Origin: Cyrtodaria siliqua
Lineage: Eukaryota > Mollusca > Bivalvia > Adapedonta > Hiatellidae
DNA: 64,000 bases
Assembly (NCBI GenBank): GCA_037043455.1
Contig: JAWPHD010005549.1
Span: forward strand, 97,010-161,009
Reading direction: 5' to 3'
Part shown: positions 45,216-57,464 of the stretch, one piece after another
Layout of the letters: every line of letters begins with the position of its first letter
How positions within the stretch are numbered: the stretch's first letter is position 1
Notes under the pieces: generated by a model
Seen by the model: the letters and a program-made list of their open reading frames with translations, nothing else
Database searches by the model: none
Told to the model about the DNA's origin: nothing
Program-made: the position numbers and the translations under genes

Positions 45216-46995
45216 CAATATGTACACGCATAAATGCTCAAAAACATACATGCATGCATGCACGTACGCACACACGCGCAAACGCACACAACACGTGGAG
45301 CATATAGGTGTCATCTGCATTTTGTTGGGTGCTGTGATTTCTATAGTTGTATTTTGTTTTTACTTTTCTTATGAATCAGTTATATTCTAGCACAAAACAA
45401 GACAAATTGATACTATTGTCAAACTGTTCAAGTTAAGAGTGTAAGCGTTGTTTACAAAGACTATAAGATAGCAATAAAATGTGTATTTTACGAAAAAACT
45501 TTGGAGTATAACTAGAATGTCCAAATGCAAGATTTTCTTATGCGATTGTCATACAATTGATATCTCCTCGGCAACCGCTTACTTGGGGATTACACTCAAT
45601 GGACTACAATTCAATTATTCGACATGTGTCAACACAGGATCAATTTGTGAACTTCATTCATCTCTAAAATCAAGATGCACTGGATTATCAAACATAATTA
45701 TTCAACACCGCGTCAGTTGTAGCTGACAGTAAAGTTGAGCGTTTAATGTGCGTATCGTGTATACGTGAAATTAAACAAGACTTCTTATAAACGTCGACCG
45801 TGTACTTGTACACAGATAAATAATATTTAGCTATTTTACATCGATTGCGAAATAAGTTCTTACACCTTATATTAATCACTCTCAATGGCTTCAAGTAGAA
45901 CCAGCAATAAGCAATGTTGATTAATTATCTTGCTCAAGGATAACTTAGTTTGACAGTGGCGAGAATCGAACTACGACCACTCAATCTCACGCTATACACA
46001 TGATACTGTATCACATATTCCATTGTTTTGCAAACATATTTCGCCAAAGGTATATTAGTATCAATAATACAGATTAGATACATGGAAGTCTAACTGAACT
46101 ATATTGCAATCTTCACTCGTGTAAGTTATATTGTATACAGTGATATACTTTGTTAGAAAATAGGGTTTAATGATTTTACGGCACCCTTTTTACAATATAA
46201 CATCCACCAAATTACGTCGGATATTCAATGTCAGAAATATAAACAAAATATAAAAAAAATGTTACAATATATAATAGAACGTTTATGACATTCTGATTGA
46301 TTAAAAGCATGCTTTTAAGTCAGAAAAAATTATTTTAATATCAAAAGCCTTTGTATGTATTCCTGAACTACTGTACGTCACTGTGACAAGATAATAAATC
46401 ATATACTTTGAATTTAATTTGTTTCTATTGTGTTATTCATTAGTAGGCAATATACATATTTAAAGAATCAGAAAGCTCACATTAGTTTAATTGTTATGAA
46501 CATCTTTAAGATATTATTAAGTGATGAAATTGATGATTGGCTTGGGAAATGTTGTAAAATAAATGTTTGCTTTATTGTTTAAACTTAATGCTTAAATTCG
46601 AATCAGTTATCAGATATATAGCCCGATATAAATAGTTCATGTCGATAGAATAAAAATAAAGCATGTGCTATAATTAAATCATGTGTCTGCACGTCACCCG
46701 TGTGATGCATACGCGTATTCTGCTTCTGATTTTATCAGTCACGTCATTTATCGAACGTGTACACCGGCAATACAACTAACAAACGACTTGTTTATACATT
46801 AACTAACTAAGAATCGATTCGCGTGATACCTCTAGCGGCTTTCTATAGATCCTATGTATTGACACAATAGCAAAGATCACATATCAAATACATTTACTGA
46901 TCTTTCTTACAACTGTGACCGTGGATGTGGCATTATGCACTGTTGTGGTCCGAACGTCTTGTAGTTATTATTTAAACAGTTTGAATCAAGTGTAT
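45216..46995. other. No gene recognised
   Basis: A short alternating purine/pyrimidine tract at 45237-45290 ('acatgcatgcatgcacgtac') could adopt Z-DNA. A tRNA B-box-like 'gttcgattctc' lies on the minus strand near 45970, perhaps a SINE scrap. Otherwise empty. Confidence 0.35.
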
Positions 46996-46999
46996 ATAC

Positions 47000-47070
47000 T
47001 GCGTAATGAAAGAAGGATTAACATCGAGCGAGAACTGTGGCATTCACAGAACACAGTCAACAAAAAACAC
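47000..47070 (-). mobile_element. Family P terminal scrap running into an array
   Basis: 'tggcattcacagaacacagt' and 'caacaaaaaacacgca' match the tail. The array starts at the 'acacgca' point. Confidence 0.5.
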
Positions 47071-47270
47071 GCATATAAACTAAACGACACTTACACGGAA
47101 ACACATGCATATAAACTAAAGACACTTACACGGAAATACTAAACGACACTTACACGGAAATACCTGCATATAAACTAAACGACACTTACACGGAAATACA
47201 TGCATATAAACTAAACGACACTTACACGGAAATACACGCATATAAACTAAACGACACTTACACGGAAAAA
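47071..47270. repeat. 36-bp tandem array, ~6 copies
   Basis: The unit is 'gcatataaactaaacgacac' followed by 'ttacacggaaatacat'; one unit is shortened. It begins inside a family P tail scrap. Confidence 0.9.
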
Positions 47271-47534
47271 TCAAAGTATGCTGCACCACAAACAGAAAAT
47301 CTCAAAAGCTGATACATACGATATGCCATTGATTTAACAAAACTTATTAAAGTTATTTTGCTAACGACATTGAAAAGAGACCACAAATCCATACTTTTTG
47401 AGTAGCACTTTATTAATTTCAGTTGCATGAATATGATTTCATAATATTAGAAACTAAATTAAAAAAAACTTAATCATTTACGGTAAATGTTGTTATGGTT
47501 TTAATGCTTGTAAGTAAAACTACACATACAAGTA

Positions 47535-47695
47535 TGTAGTGTTATTGCGTATTTGTCGTTTGGGATCATCAAGTTCAATCTGGTTTTAAAATAGAATACC
47601 GCGTTTAGCCGGTGCTAGCGGGCGTGAGAGGTAGTGCACCATATTATATTTCCTCTCATGAGCAGTCTCAATACAACCGAGAATGCTGTTTGAGG
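47535..47695 (+). mobile_element. Family H repeat
   Basis: 'gtagtgttattgcgtatttg', 'ccggtgctagcgggcgtgag' and a decayed hairpin ('gcagtctcaatacaaccgag'). It leads into 'tgagggggtttgcaagcgtc', the motif of the 48.46/49.4 kb inverted repeat. Confidence 0.55.
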
Positions 47696-48300
47696 GGGTT
47701 TGCAAGCGTCTCACCGGTAAGAACCGGTACTGTTGCTTGCATTTAAGGTGAAGAGTATTCGAACATTCTGATTTTTATTTTTTTTCAAAAATCTTGTATA
47801 CACTGTTACACTGTTGCAATAGATGTACCGCTAAGTTGTTGGTACTATATAACTTACTGTATTATATATTCGTTTTAATATTTGTTAACTATTTACGCAT
47901 GCAACTCGAGTAATGTGTCCAGTAAGCGATTATAGACTGTGTTCCGTACCCGTCTGTGTCATTAGGGTTAGTAAGGTGTTAGTTGTATTAAATAACACAG
48001 TGGTACATATCCAGTCCTAAAACAATATATATGTGTATACGCAATGGTATCTTTGCCGTAATAATACATTAATTTGTTTATATGCATTAACTAAAGAGTA
48101 CGTTCTGTCACTTTTAGAGGTGTATAGTGCGTCACCCTTGCAATATAACAAGTGTCCTGTCGTTAATGCGTCTCTAAATTTTCGTTATGCTATGCTGCAT
48201 GTGCTTTTATAATATTTCTGCTTTTTAGCATGTGTTCTTTTTAACATGACTGTTTTTTATATTGTGTTATTAGCAAGCGACTAAAATATGTTCTAAAGTA
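47696..48300. other. No gene recognised
   Basis: AT-rich, nothing recognised. Confidence 0.3.
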
Positions 48301-48301
48301 T

Positions 48302-48562
48302 TCAACTAGTTATCAACAGTAGACAATTGGGTTGCTCTACCTCCCGCAAAATGCCACCGTCATCGGAGGGCGTAATGCCTCCCTCGGGTGATACTGTGAT
48401 ACTGTCAAGATTAAGGAGTTCTTGCCTGGGGCAGAATCTGGGTGCCGGAATAATACTTTTTGAGGGGGTTTGCCAGCGTCTGACCACAGCAGAGGGCCCA
48501 ACTGACCTCAAAGCGTTCGCCTTTCCAGTTAGCGAGTGTTTATTATGCATGTTACAGTACAT
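48302..48562 (-). other. GC-richer unrecognised frame, 86 codons
   Basis: The minus frame has 'FCPRQELLNLDSITVSPEGG' and 'ITPSDDGGILREVEQP', a protein-like stretch in locally GC-rich DNA. It overlaps the left arm of an inverted repeat (48457-48542), so it may belong to a mobile element. No domain recognised. Confidence 0.25.
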
Positions 48563-49487
48563 TTTAACAGATTATTATATGTGTATATCCTTAATACTGT
48601 ACTCACACCAAGCTCACATTAGAGTAGGCGATTGTCTCTAAACAATGTATAGTGTATTCAGCTATATTATGTGTAATACTAATACGTGAGCTGTACTTGT
48701 ATTAACCATACAGACTACTTTCCCCGTGTTTTAATCACGGAGGCAGTATAATACTTTAGAAAAGTTATGTTAAAATATCTTACAAAGTATTTTAACTAGG
48801 ACAACAGTGTCTACTTTACCAGGAAAACAATATTCTGTATGCAAATGATCTTTCGGAATAAAACTTCCTTCGTCAGTTGTCATAAAGAGGCACCGTTGTG
48901 TTACTTATATATTTGGCTTATAAGCCCGTATACACGTATATCCACCCTTGTGGATTTTACATGTGTATTCTATACCAGTATGTGTTTAACTGTGTGGTAT
49001 CGTGTGTCACCGTGGTCTATGTATTATTATATATATTCACTTCCAATCTTTACATTTATATATTCACACTAATTTAGTATCAGAGTATTAGAAGTTGGCA
49101 TGTGCCGATCGAGTAGTGTATGCTGTTACAATCACCTACCGAACATTCTCCGTTTTCAGTGTATTGTAAGTGTGTTGCAATTTGTTGTATTGTAACAGTT
49201 ACTGCGTTTTGTAATCGCTTTGAGTGTGTATGTTATTTTATTACAATTCTCCAGTTCATGATCTGGCGAGATTTTTGTGCAATCGTTTAATCTCTTCGTG
49301 TAATAAATACATTAAGCTACACTCAATTGAGTAACACTAAGAGTCGATTCTAATGGTTAACCAAGCTCCAATATTCTTTTACTTTATAATGTAAGATTCC
49401 CCAGGGGGATCTCGCTTATTGGGAAGGCGAACCCTTTGAGGTCAGTTGGGTCCTCTGCTGTGGTCAGACGCTTGCAAACCCCCTCAA
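48457..49487. repeat. Inverted repeat pair, ~80-bp arms
   Basis: The left arm 48457-48542 ('gagggggtttgccagcgtct', 'gaccacagcagagg', 'cccaactgacctcaaag') and right arm 49412-49487 are inverted copies with few mismatches, ~870 bases apart. The interior is AT-rich with no transposase. It could be two opposed copies of a repeat or the ends of one element. Confidence 0.65.
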
Positions 49488-49499
49488 ACGTGGCTCTAT

Positions 49500-50468
49500 T
49501 GCTTGCGTTATGTTCCTTCCAAGGAATCAACTTTTAGTATATACTTACATTTCGATATCGTTAAAGAAAACATACGCTAGATCTAAGCTATATTTAAAGA
49601 TCTTAAAGCTTGAAATTGAGTTATTGGATGCTGTCCAAACAAGGATGAATTTACATGGGACAAACCGTTTCAAAACATATTCTTAAACATTCCAGTTTCG
49701 ATGATATACAATTGTGTGTAAGCCTTGTCTATATTTGTATGTAAATTTTGAAAAATCGTTGGCTGAAGCATGCGCCCAAAGAATTAGAATATCAAGTTGT
49801 TTTGAATACGATTTTTCTTGTCTGACATTAAATAAAAGTCAGTATAGGGGTCGTTAGAAGAGATGCACCTGATATTACCTCCCATGTACATGATCATTAA
49901 TACCGCATATATTACTTGTTTCTCCTGTGTGCGTTCGTTGCTTCAAAGGGATCACAAGTATGTATTATAATACTAGCCAGCCTCATTTGCTAACTTCTAA
50001 CCAAGCAAAACGTGTACTATTAATTATTTCTCCTTCCAGTGCCCTTTGCCAGTCGGTGAATAATAAATCCTTCGGCGGTGACAGCCCAGACATATTTATC
50101 GATAACTGGATTGACGTCATATTCTACAACTACCAGCCATCTATTTAAGACGGAACTGCAATAAATGCTATTAGATTTGAGGAAGGCAAGAATTGAAAAT
50201 TTTAAATTGCCTTTGACATTTGGTAGCCTCATTTGAAACGGCAGAAGTTAAGCTTATCAAAAATATCGGATTATAATTTTTTCATTTTTCATTTTCATTT
50301 TGGTAGAATGAGCTAAGTATAAATGCGAAACATGATGCGTAAATAATACCGATATATCAGAATGAAACAAAGAAGATGATACAAAAACAGTGTTTTAATC
50401 CTATGCAGTAAAACAGCTTTCCTTCATCAGTGTACTAAAGCAATGGTAAAATAAACACAATTGGTATT
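49500..50468. other. No gene; possible family H scrap
   Basis: 49850-49945 has 'gaagagatgcacctgatatt' and 'cgttcgttgcttcaaag', resembling the end of family H. Otherwise empty. Confidence 0.3.
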
Positions 50469-53400
50469 TTTCAGTATAATGTTATTTATAGTGTTCGTGT
50501 ATATTTTCAGTATAATGTAATTTATAGTTTTCGTGTATATTTTCAGTATTATTTTATTCATAGTGTTCGTGTATATTTTCAGTATATTGTAATTTATAGT
50601 TTTCGTGTATATTTTCAGTATTATGTAATTCATAGTGTTCGTGTATATTTTCAGTATAATGTAATTTATAGTTTTCGTGAATATTTTCAGTATAATGTAA
50701 TTTATAGTGTTCGTGTATATTTTCAGTATAATGTAATTTATAGTGTTCGTGTATATTTTCATTATAATATAATTTATAGTTTTCGTTTATATGTTCAGTA
50801 TAATGTAATTTATAGTTTTCGTAAATATTTTCAGTATAATGTAATTTATAGTGTTCGTGTATATTTTCAGTATAGTGGTTTTCCTGTATATTTTCAGTAT
50901 AATGTAATTTATAGTTTTCGTGAATATTTTCAGTATAATGTAATTTATAGTTTTCATGTATATTTTCAGTATAATGTAATTTATAGTGTTCGTGTATATT
51001 TTCCGTATAATGTAATTTATAGTGTTCGTGTATATTTTCATCATAATGTAAATTATAGTTTTCGGGTATATTTTCAGTATTATGTAATGTATAGTGTTTG
51101 TGTATATTTTCAGTATAATGTAATTTATAGTGTTCGTGTATATTTTGAGTATAATGTAATTTATAGATTTCCTGTATAATTTCAGTATAATGAAATTTAT
51201 AGTTTTCGTGTATATTTTCAGTATTATGTAACTTATATTGTTCGTGTATATTTTCAGTATAATGTCATTTAAAGTTTTCGTGTACTTTTTCAGTTTAATG
51301 TAATTTATAGTGTTCGTGTTTATTTTCAGTATAATGTAATTTATAGGGTTCGTGTATATTTTCAGCATAGGGTAATGTATGGTTTTCGTGTATATTTTCA
51401 GTATAATGTCATTTAAAGTTTTCGTGTACTTTTTCATTTTAATGTAATTTATAGTGTTCGTGTATATTTTCAGTATAATGTAACTTATAGGGTTCGTGTA
51501 TATTTTCAGTATAATGTAATTTAAACTTTTCGTGTACTTTTTCAGTTTAATGTAATTTATTGTGTTCGTGTATATTTTCAGTATAATGTAATTTATAGTT
51601 TTCGTGTATATTTTCAGTACAATGTAATTTAAAGTTTTCGTGTACTTTTTCAGTATAATGTAATTTATTGTGTTCGTGTATATTTTCAGTATAATGTAAT
51701 TTATAGTTTTCGTGTATATTTTCAGTATAATGTAATTAAAAGTTTTCGTGTACTTTTTCAGTTTAATGTAATTTATTGTGTTCGTGTATATTTTCAGTAT
51801 AATGTAATTTATAGTTTTCGTGTATATTTTCAGTACAATGTGACTTATAGTTTTCGGGTATATGTTCAGTACAATGTGACTTATAGTGTTCGTGTATATT
51901 TTCATCATAATGTAAATTATAATTTTCGTGTACATTTTCCGTATTATGTAATTAATAGTGTTCGTGTATATTTTCAGTATAATGTAATTTTTAGATTTCC
52001 TGTATAATTTCAGTATAATGTAATACGTAGTTTTCGTGTATATTTTCAGTATTATGTAACTTATATTGTTCGTGTATATTTTCAGTATAGTGAAATGTAT
52101 AGTGTTCGTGTTTAGTTTCAGTATAATGTAATTTATAGTTTTCGTGTATATTTTCAGTATAATGTAATGTATAGTTTTCGTGTATATTTTCAGTATTATT
52201 TTATTCATAGTGTTCGTGTATATTTTCAGTATATTGTAATTTATAGTTTTCGTGTATATTTTCAGTATTATGTAATTCATAGTGTTCGTGTATATTTTCA
52301 GTATAATGTAATACGTAGTTTTCGTGTATATTTTCAGTATTATGTAACTTATATTGTTCGTGTATATTTTCAGTATAGTGAAATGTATAGTGTTCGTGTT
52401 TATTTTCAGTATAATGTTATTTATAGTGTTCGTGTATATTTTCAGTATAATGTAATTTATAGTTTTCGTGTATATTTTCAGTATTATTTTATTCATAGTG
52501 TTCGTGTATATTTTCAGTATATTGTAATTTATAGTTTTCGTGTATATTTTCAGTATTATGTAATTCATAGTGTTCGTGTATATTTTCAGTATAATGTAAT
52601 TTATAGTTTTCGTGAATATTTTCAGTATAATGTAATTTATAGTGTTCGTGTATATTTTCAGTATAATGTAATTTATAGTGTTCGTGTATATTTTCATTAT
52701 AATATAATTTAAAGTTTTCGTGTATATGTTCAGTATAATGTAATTTATAGTTTTCGTAAATATTTTCAGTATAATGTAATTTATAGTGTTCGTGTATATT
52801 TTCAGTATATTGGTTTTCCTGTATAATTTCAGTATAATGTAATACGTAGTTTTCGTGTATATTTTCAGTATTATGTAACTTATATTGTTCGTGTATATTT
52901 TCAGTATAGTGAAATGTATAGTGTTCGTGTTTATTTTCAGTATAATGTAATTTATAGTTTTCGTGTATATTTTCAGTGTAATGTAATTTATAGTTTTCGT
53001 GTATATTTTCAGTATTATTTTATTCATAGTGTTCGTGTATATTTTCAGTATATTGTAATTTATAGTTTTCGTGTATATTTTCAGTATTATGTAATTCATA
53101 GTGTTCGTGTATATTTTCAGTATAATGTAATACGTAGTTTTCGTGTATATTTTCAGTATTATGTAACTTATATTGTTCGTGTATATTTTCAGTATAGTGA
53201 AATGTATAGTGTTCGTGTTTATTTTCAGTATAATGTAATTTATAGTTTTCGTGTATATTTTCAGTATAATGTAATTTATAGTTTTCGTGTATATTTTCAG
53301 TATTATTTTATTCATAGTGTTCGTGTATATTTTCAGTATATTGTAATTTATAGTTTTCGTGTATATTTTCAGTATTATGTAATTCATAGTGTTCGTGTAT

Positions 53401-54310
53401 ATTTTCAGTATAATGTAATACGTAGTTTTCGAGTATATTTTCAGTATTATGTAGCTTATATTGTTCGTGTATATTTTCAGTATAGTGAAATGTATAGTGT
53501 TCGTGTTTATTTTCAGTATAATGTTATTTATAGTGTTCGTGTATATTTTCAGTATAATGTAATTTATAGTTTTCGTGTATATTTTCAGTATTATTTTATT
53601 CATAGTGTTCGTGTATATTTTCAGTATATTGTAATTTATAGTTTTCGTGTATATTTTCAGTATAATGTAATTTATAGTTTTCGTGTATATGTTCAGTATA
53701 ATGTAATTTATAGTTTTCGTGTATATTTTCAGTATTATGTAATTCATAGTGTTCGTGTATATTTTCAGTATAATGTAATTGATAGTTTTCGTGTATGTTT
53801 TCAGTATGTTTTCAGTATAAAGTAATTTATAATTTTCGTGGATATTTTCACATTATATTCACCGAATCTCAATGCACGTTTTAAGGTCTCGTTAGTTAGA
53901 TAACTACAGGATGTGTTTAGCATAACTTATATTGTTCGTGTATATTTTCAGTATAGTGAAATGTATAGTGTTCGTGTTTATTTTCAGTATAATGTAATTT
54001 ATAGTTTTCGTGTATATTTTCAGTATAATGTAATTTATAGTGTTCGTGCATATTTTCAGCATAATGTAATTTAAAGTTTTCGTGTACTTTTTCATTTTAA
54101 TTTAATTTATATTGTTGGTGTATATTTTCAGTATAATTTAATTTATAGGGTTCGTGTTTATTTTCAGTATAATGTAATTCATAGTTTTCGTGTATATTTT
54201 CATTATAATGTAATTTATAGTGTTCGCGTTTATTTTCAGTATAATGTAATTTATAGTTTTCGTGTATGTTTTCAGTATAAAGTAATTTATAATTTTCGTG
54301 GATATTTTCA
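50469..54310. repeat. 3.8-kb 36-bp satellite, ~105 units, with 288-bp higher-order repeat
   Basis: The unit is 'gttttcgtgtatattttcag' followed by 'tataatgtaatttata'. A marker unit 'cagtattattttattcatag' recurs at 52191, 52479, 53010, 53298 and 53586; four of these steps come as 288 bases, eight units. Since 36 is divisible by three, both strands stay open for long distances (minus 50787-53747 as repeated KIYTNTINYII; plus 52914-53825 as VRVYFQYNVIYS). These are array by-products. A unique segment (53851-53925) interrupts the right side and recurs at 54311-54383. Confidence 0.95.
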
Positions 54311-54384
54311 CATTATATTCACCGAATCTCAATGCACGTTTTAAGGTCTCGTTAGTTAGATAACTACAGGATGTGTTTAGCATA
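53851..54384. repeat. Array-flank duplication, 460-bp offset
   Basis: 'cattatattcaccgaatctc' starts at 53851 and again at 54311, each followed by ~70 bases of identical non-satellite DNA ending 'gatgtgtttagcata'. The array edge has been duplicated in tandem. Confidence 0.9.
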
Positions 54385-54717
54385 TAATGTAACACTTTTG
54401 TTTATGTTATGTTAACTTTCAACAGAAGTGATTATCATCAAACATGTGTGATATAATTATTTAAAACTATCATTTAGAACGTATGAATTTAATAAAAAAT
54501 CTTCAATTTCACAGGGTTTACTTAAAATTACATTATGAATTAGGTGCCTACTATTTTCCAATGTTAAAGCTGTATGTTTCTATTGTCGTAGAGGTTTACT
54601 TAAAACAAAATAATTCCACTGAATGCATATCATAATTGTTTAAAACAGTGTTTGCAATTTATATGATCGTATGATTTATTTTAAGATAAAAAATATAAAT
54701 GTTTTATTTAAAATAAG
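54385..54717. other. No gene recognised
   Basis: AT-rich, nothing recognised. Confidence 0.3.
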
Positions 54718-55199
54718 TATAAAAGTCGAAAAGGAAATGCAGCTTTCACTGAACACAGTAAACCCAAAAACACGCAAAAAGACAAGCATGAATGGGAAGG
54801 ATAATAAAAAATAAAGGCATATCACGTCACAAACATAAAAAGGGTTGACAATAGGGCTACCGCCTTGGAACGGTCAGTGGCAAAACAGGTCGCTGGAGTT
54901 TAAACCAGGATCTAGGGTGCACAAAAGCTCACACTTACCCTACTGTAATCCCAATAAAACGGGACAATGTAAATACAGAAATCCCCGCCATGAACTATCC
55001 TCTAACCAACAAGGCAGCATTAATAGGCAATATAAGTAAAACACAAAGATGCTCGTGTATATAAATACAAACTAAGCCACAAAGAATGTACTCAATGACT
55101 TGGCAGAAGTCAGAGCATCAAGATCAAGAGAATAGTCCATTGACGGCACGACAAGACAAGATTGCAGACTAACATCAAACGTCACCGTCCTTTTGGACT
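54718..55199 (-). mobile_element. Family P 3' UTR and tail of the longest copy
   Basis: Complete type I tail, minus strand, directly after the RT coding end. All landmarks are present: 'ggcaatataagtaaaacaca', 'ccccgccatgaactatcc', 'cccaataaaacgggacaatg', 'cttggaacggtcagtggc' and the terminus 'gtataaaagtcgaaaaggaa'. Confidence 0.8.
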
Positions 55200-56560
55200 T
55201 TAAGTAGACATCGTCATAGGGTCCACAGCCTGTCCGGTCATCGCACAATTAAAGAGGAAATAATATATAGGGTCCTATAGAAACTACAGCGTCCGAACGC
55301 AATGGCATCGTAGGTCCGCACTGTACTGCAAACAAGGACTAGCAACTACAATAAAAGAGACAAAAACAACAGAAAGGGTGTTGAAGACAGCAGCGAACTG
55401 TAAATGGGTCCACCACCAGGCATGCAGTGTGTTGCAAAATGATAGGATCATCGCCTCTTTTGATAAACCTTTTAACAAGTTTAATAAACAAAAATATGAA
55501 AGTGATCATGACCAAGGATCTTACGAAGTTTGTAAATCACATCACCATAAAAGTCAGGCTGTGATAGACCCCATAAGAAGTTGCTCGGGGAACATCCCCA
55601 TTTAAATGAGAATAATTAACAATATCAAAATTAAAATCATTTCTCTTGTCATAGATTTTGCTAATTAGTTTACCATTTTTAATAGAGAGATATAAATTGA
55701 GAAAAAAAGAGTTATTATCAGAAATATTAGCTTTGTTAAGTTGTTAAGTTTTTTAGGATATAATTGTATTATATGATTAACCATAGTAGAAAAGAAAGGG
55801 TTGTCAATGTTCAATATGTCATTCAGATACCGAAAGGTATCATTAAGGCTTTAATAACATCTGCCTGGGTATCTGGTGAGAGACTCAACATGAAATCTCT
55901 TTCATAGCAATATAAAAACTAATCTGCGACAAGGGATGCACAGTTCGTACCCATAGGGATACCAACAGTTTGTCTATAAACAAAAGTTCCATATCTGACG
56001 AAAATAATAGCTAGTAGAAAAATAAATGGTCCACAAACTTCATGGCAAGTCCACATACTGTAATTGTCCAAACTACCATTAGTGAAACACGCTTTAATAT
56101 TGTTACAGGCCAAATATGTAATAGTTTCCCCTAGCAAAAGCGTTTAAATGAGAGCAATAAGTTTGTCTTTGATAAGGTTGTGTGGTAAAGTCATATATAT
56201 TGTAGATAATCATAACTACTTATAGATGAAGCTTAACGTTTATTGCAAATGTCATCAACAACGTCGCCTGACGTTTTAATAGATCAAAATAAATTAATCC
56301 CAGAGTTTTCATAAGCTTCAGCACATTACTGTTTAACGTGATCTTTAACGGGAGTAAGGCAAGATGTTAAAAGTTTGGAGATATTTGTAGTTGTGCAAGA
56401 ACTAGAATAGGACTTTTCGTCTAGTCCAGCCTTGAAAATCTTGAACTGAGTGATATGCGTCGAAATAACATTATCTTCAGTAGATTGCACTGGAGTATAC
56501 GAATTGATACTCCCGAGTTCCTAAGAAAAAACATTGACGTATTCTTCGACATCGCAAATA
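55200..56560 (-). pseudogene. Family P reverse transcriptase, most complete copy
   Basis: It encodes the RT that would copy the element RNA. Minus-strand blocks in order: 'ELGSINSYTPVQSTEDNVIS' (56550-56490), 'SSCTTTNISKLLTSCLTPVK', 'YENSGINLFWSIKTSGDVVD' (56330-56270), then 'TITYLACNNIKACFTNGSLD', 'YRQTVGIPMGTNCASLVAD' (56137-55919), the region equivalent to YLDD (55840s, out of frame), the 'KIYDKRDDFDFDIVNY'-type block (55700-55600) and a C-terminal coding end with TAA at 55200-55202. The GIPMGTN block and the finger block resemble Penelope-like RTs; no GIY-YIG domain is visible. Stops, frameshifts and a 127-bp insertion (55262-55388) disable it. Confidence 0.75.
55262..55388 (-). mobile_element. 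Type II tail end inserted in the type I RT gene
   Basis: 'atagggtcctatagaaacta', 'cgtccgaacgcaatggcatc', 'gtaggtccgcactgtactgc' and 'gggtgttgaagacag' match the distal type II extension at 19.5 kb. On both sides the type I coding sequence is continuous ('aattaaagaggaaa' | 'gcgaactgtaaatgggtcc'). Confidence 0.75.
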
Positions 56561-57134
56561 TGACAGAGATATCTAAGTTCTGGCGTTATGTTAATTGTCG
56601 ACAAGTTTCATTAATGATCAATAAACTTGCTTTCATATCAATAATTAAAAGGCAATAAATAGAAAATGATTAACAAATTGACAGAATAATAACATGCCAA
56701 TTTGTTTCTACATCGAACGTATATCAGCCCACGCTTAACGGTCGCGTAGAAGCAATTGACAGCGCGTGTGTGTGTGTGTGTCCGATAACTTTATCAAAAT
56801 GCAATATTTAGTAAATTGTATCATAGAGAGAAAATTAGAACAAACTCTTTTTCAATATACGATCAATTCTTTATCTGAAAAGTATGACTAGTGTTCACTT
56901 GGTGGACAGTAGCAGTTTCTTAGATAAGGCTAAAATGATACCGTACATTTCGCTTTATCAATATCCAAACCACGTAATCCTATTTTAACTGTATTATTTC
57001 TATATTAAATGAAAATAAAACAATGGGACTTTATATGCTTCGCACTCTATATCTGAGTGGGATTGGGTACGTGTACCAAAATATAGTGTACGTTTCATAA
57101 AATAATAAATTGTTAAAAGCTTATATCCTGGAAA
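56561..57134. other. No gene recognised
   Basis: The first ~80 bases may be further 5' family P coding sequence but are too decayed to assign. A short (GT)n run lies near 56770. Otherwise empty. Confidence 0.35.
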
Positions 57135-57464
57135 AGTAGATATAAAGGTCGAACAGGAAATGTAGCATTCAATGACCACAGTAAACCACAAAAAAAAACA
57201 GAAACAAAGAAAAACTAAAAGATGAATAATAGGCAATATATGACATCATAAACAGAAAAGGGTTGAGAATAAGGCTACCGTCTTGGAACGTTCAGTGGCA
57301 AAAACGGCCGTTGGGGGTTTAAAACAGGTTCTACGGTGCACCAAACTTCACTCTTACCCTATTGTCATCCCAATTAACGGGACAGTGTAAATAAAGATAT
57401 CCCCGCCAGGTTATATTCTCTAGGCAGTATAAATAGGCAGTAAAAGTAAAACACATACATGTAC
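57135..57464 (-). mobile_element. Family P tail, type I, distal part of composite copy
   Basis: 'agataagg...taccgtcttggaacg'-type landmarks and 'ctaccgtcttggaacgttca'; the proximal remainder lies beyond a nested segment at 57956-58110 ('caatgacttggcataaacca'). Confidence 0.65.

Noticed and set aside
50787..53747. 986-codon minus-strand open frame
   Set aside because: Product of the 36-bp satellite (12 codons per unit); the other strand is also open and no domain, start context or flanking gene structure exists.
52167..53825. 181- and 303-codon plus-strand open frames
   Set aside because: The same satellite read on the opposite strand.
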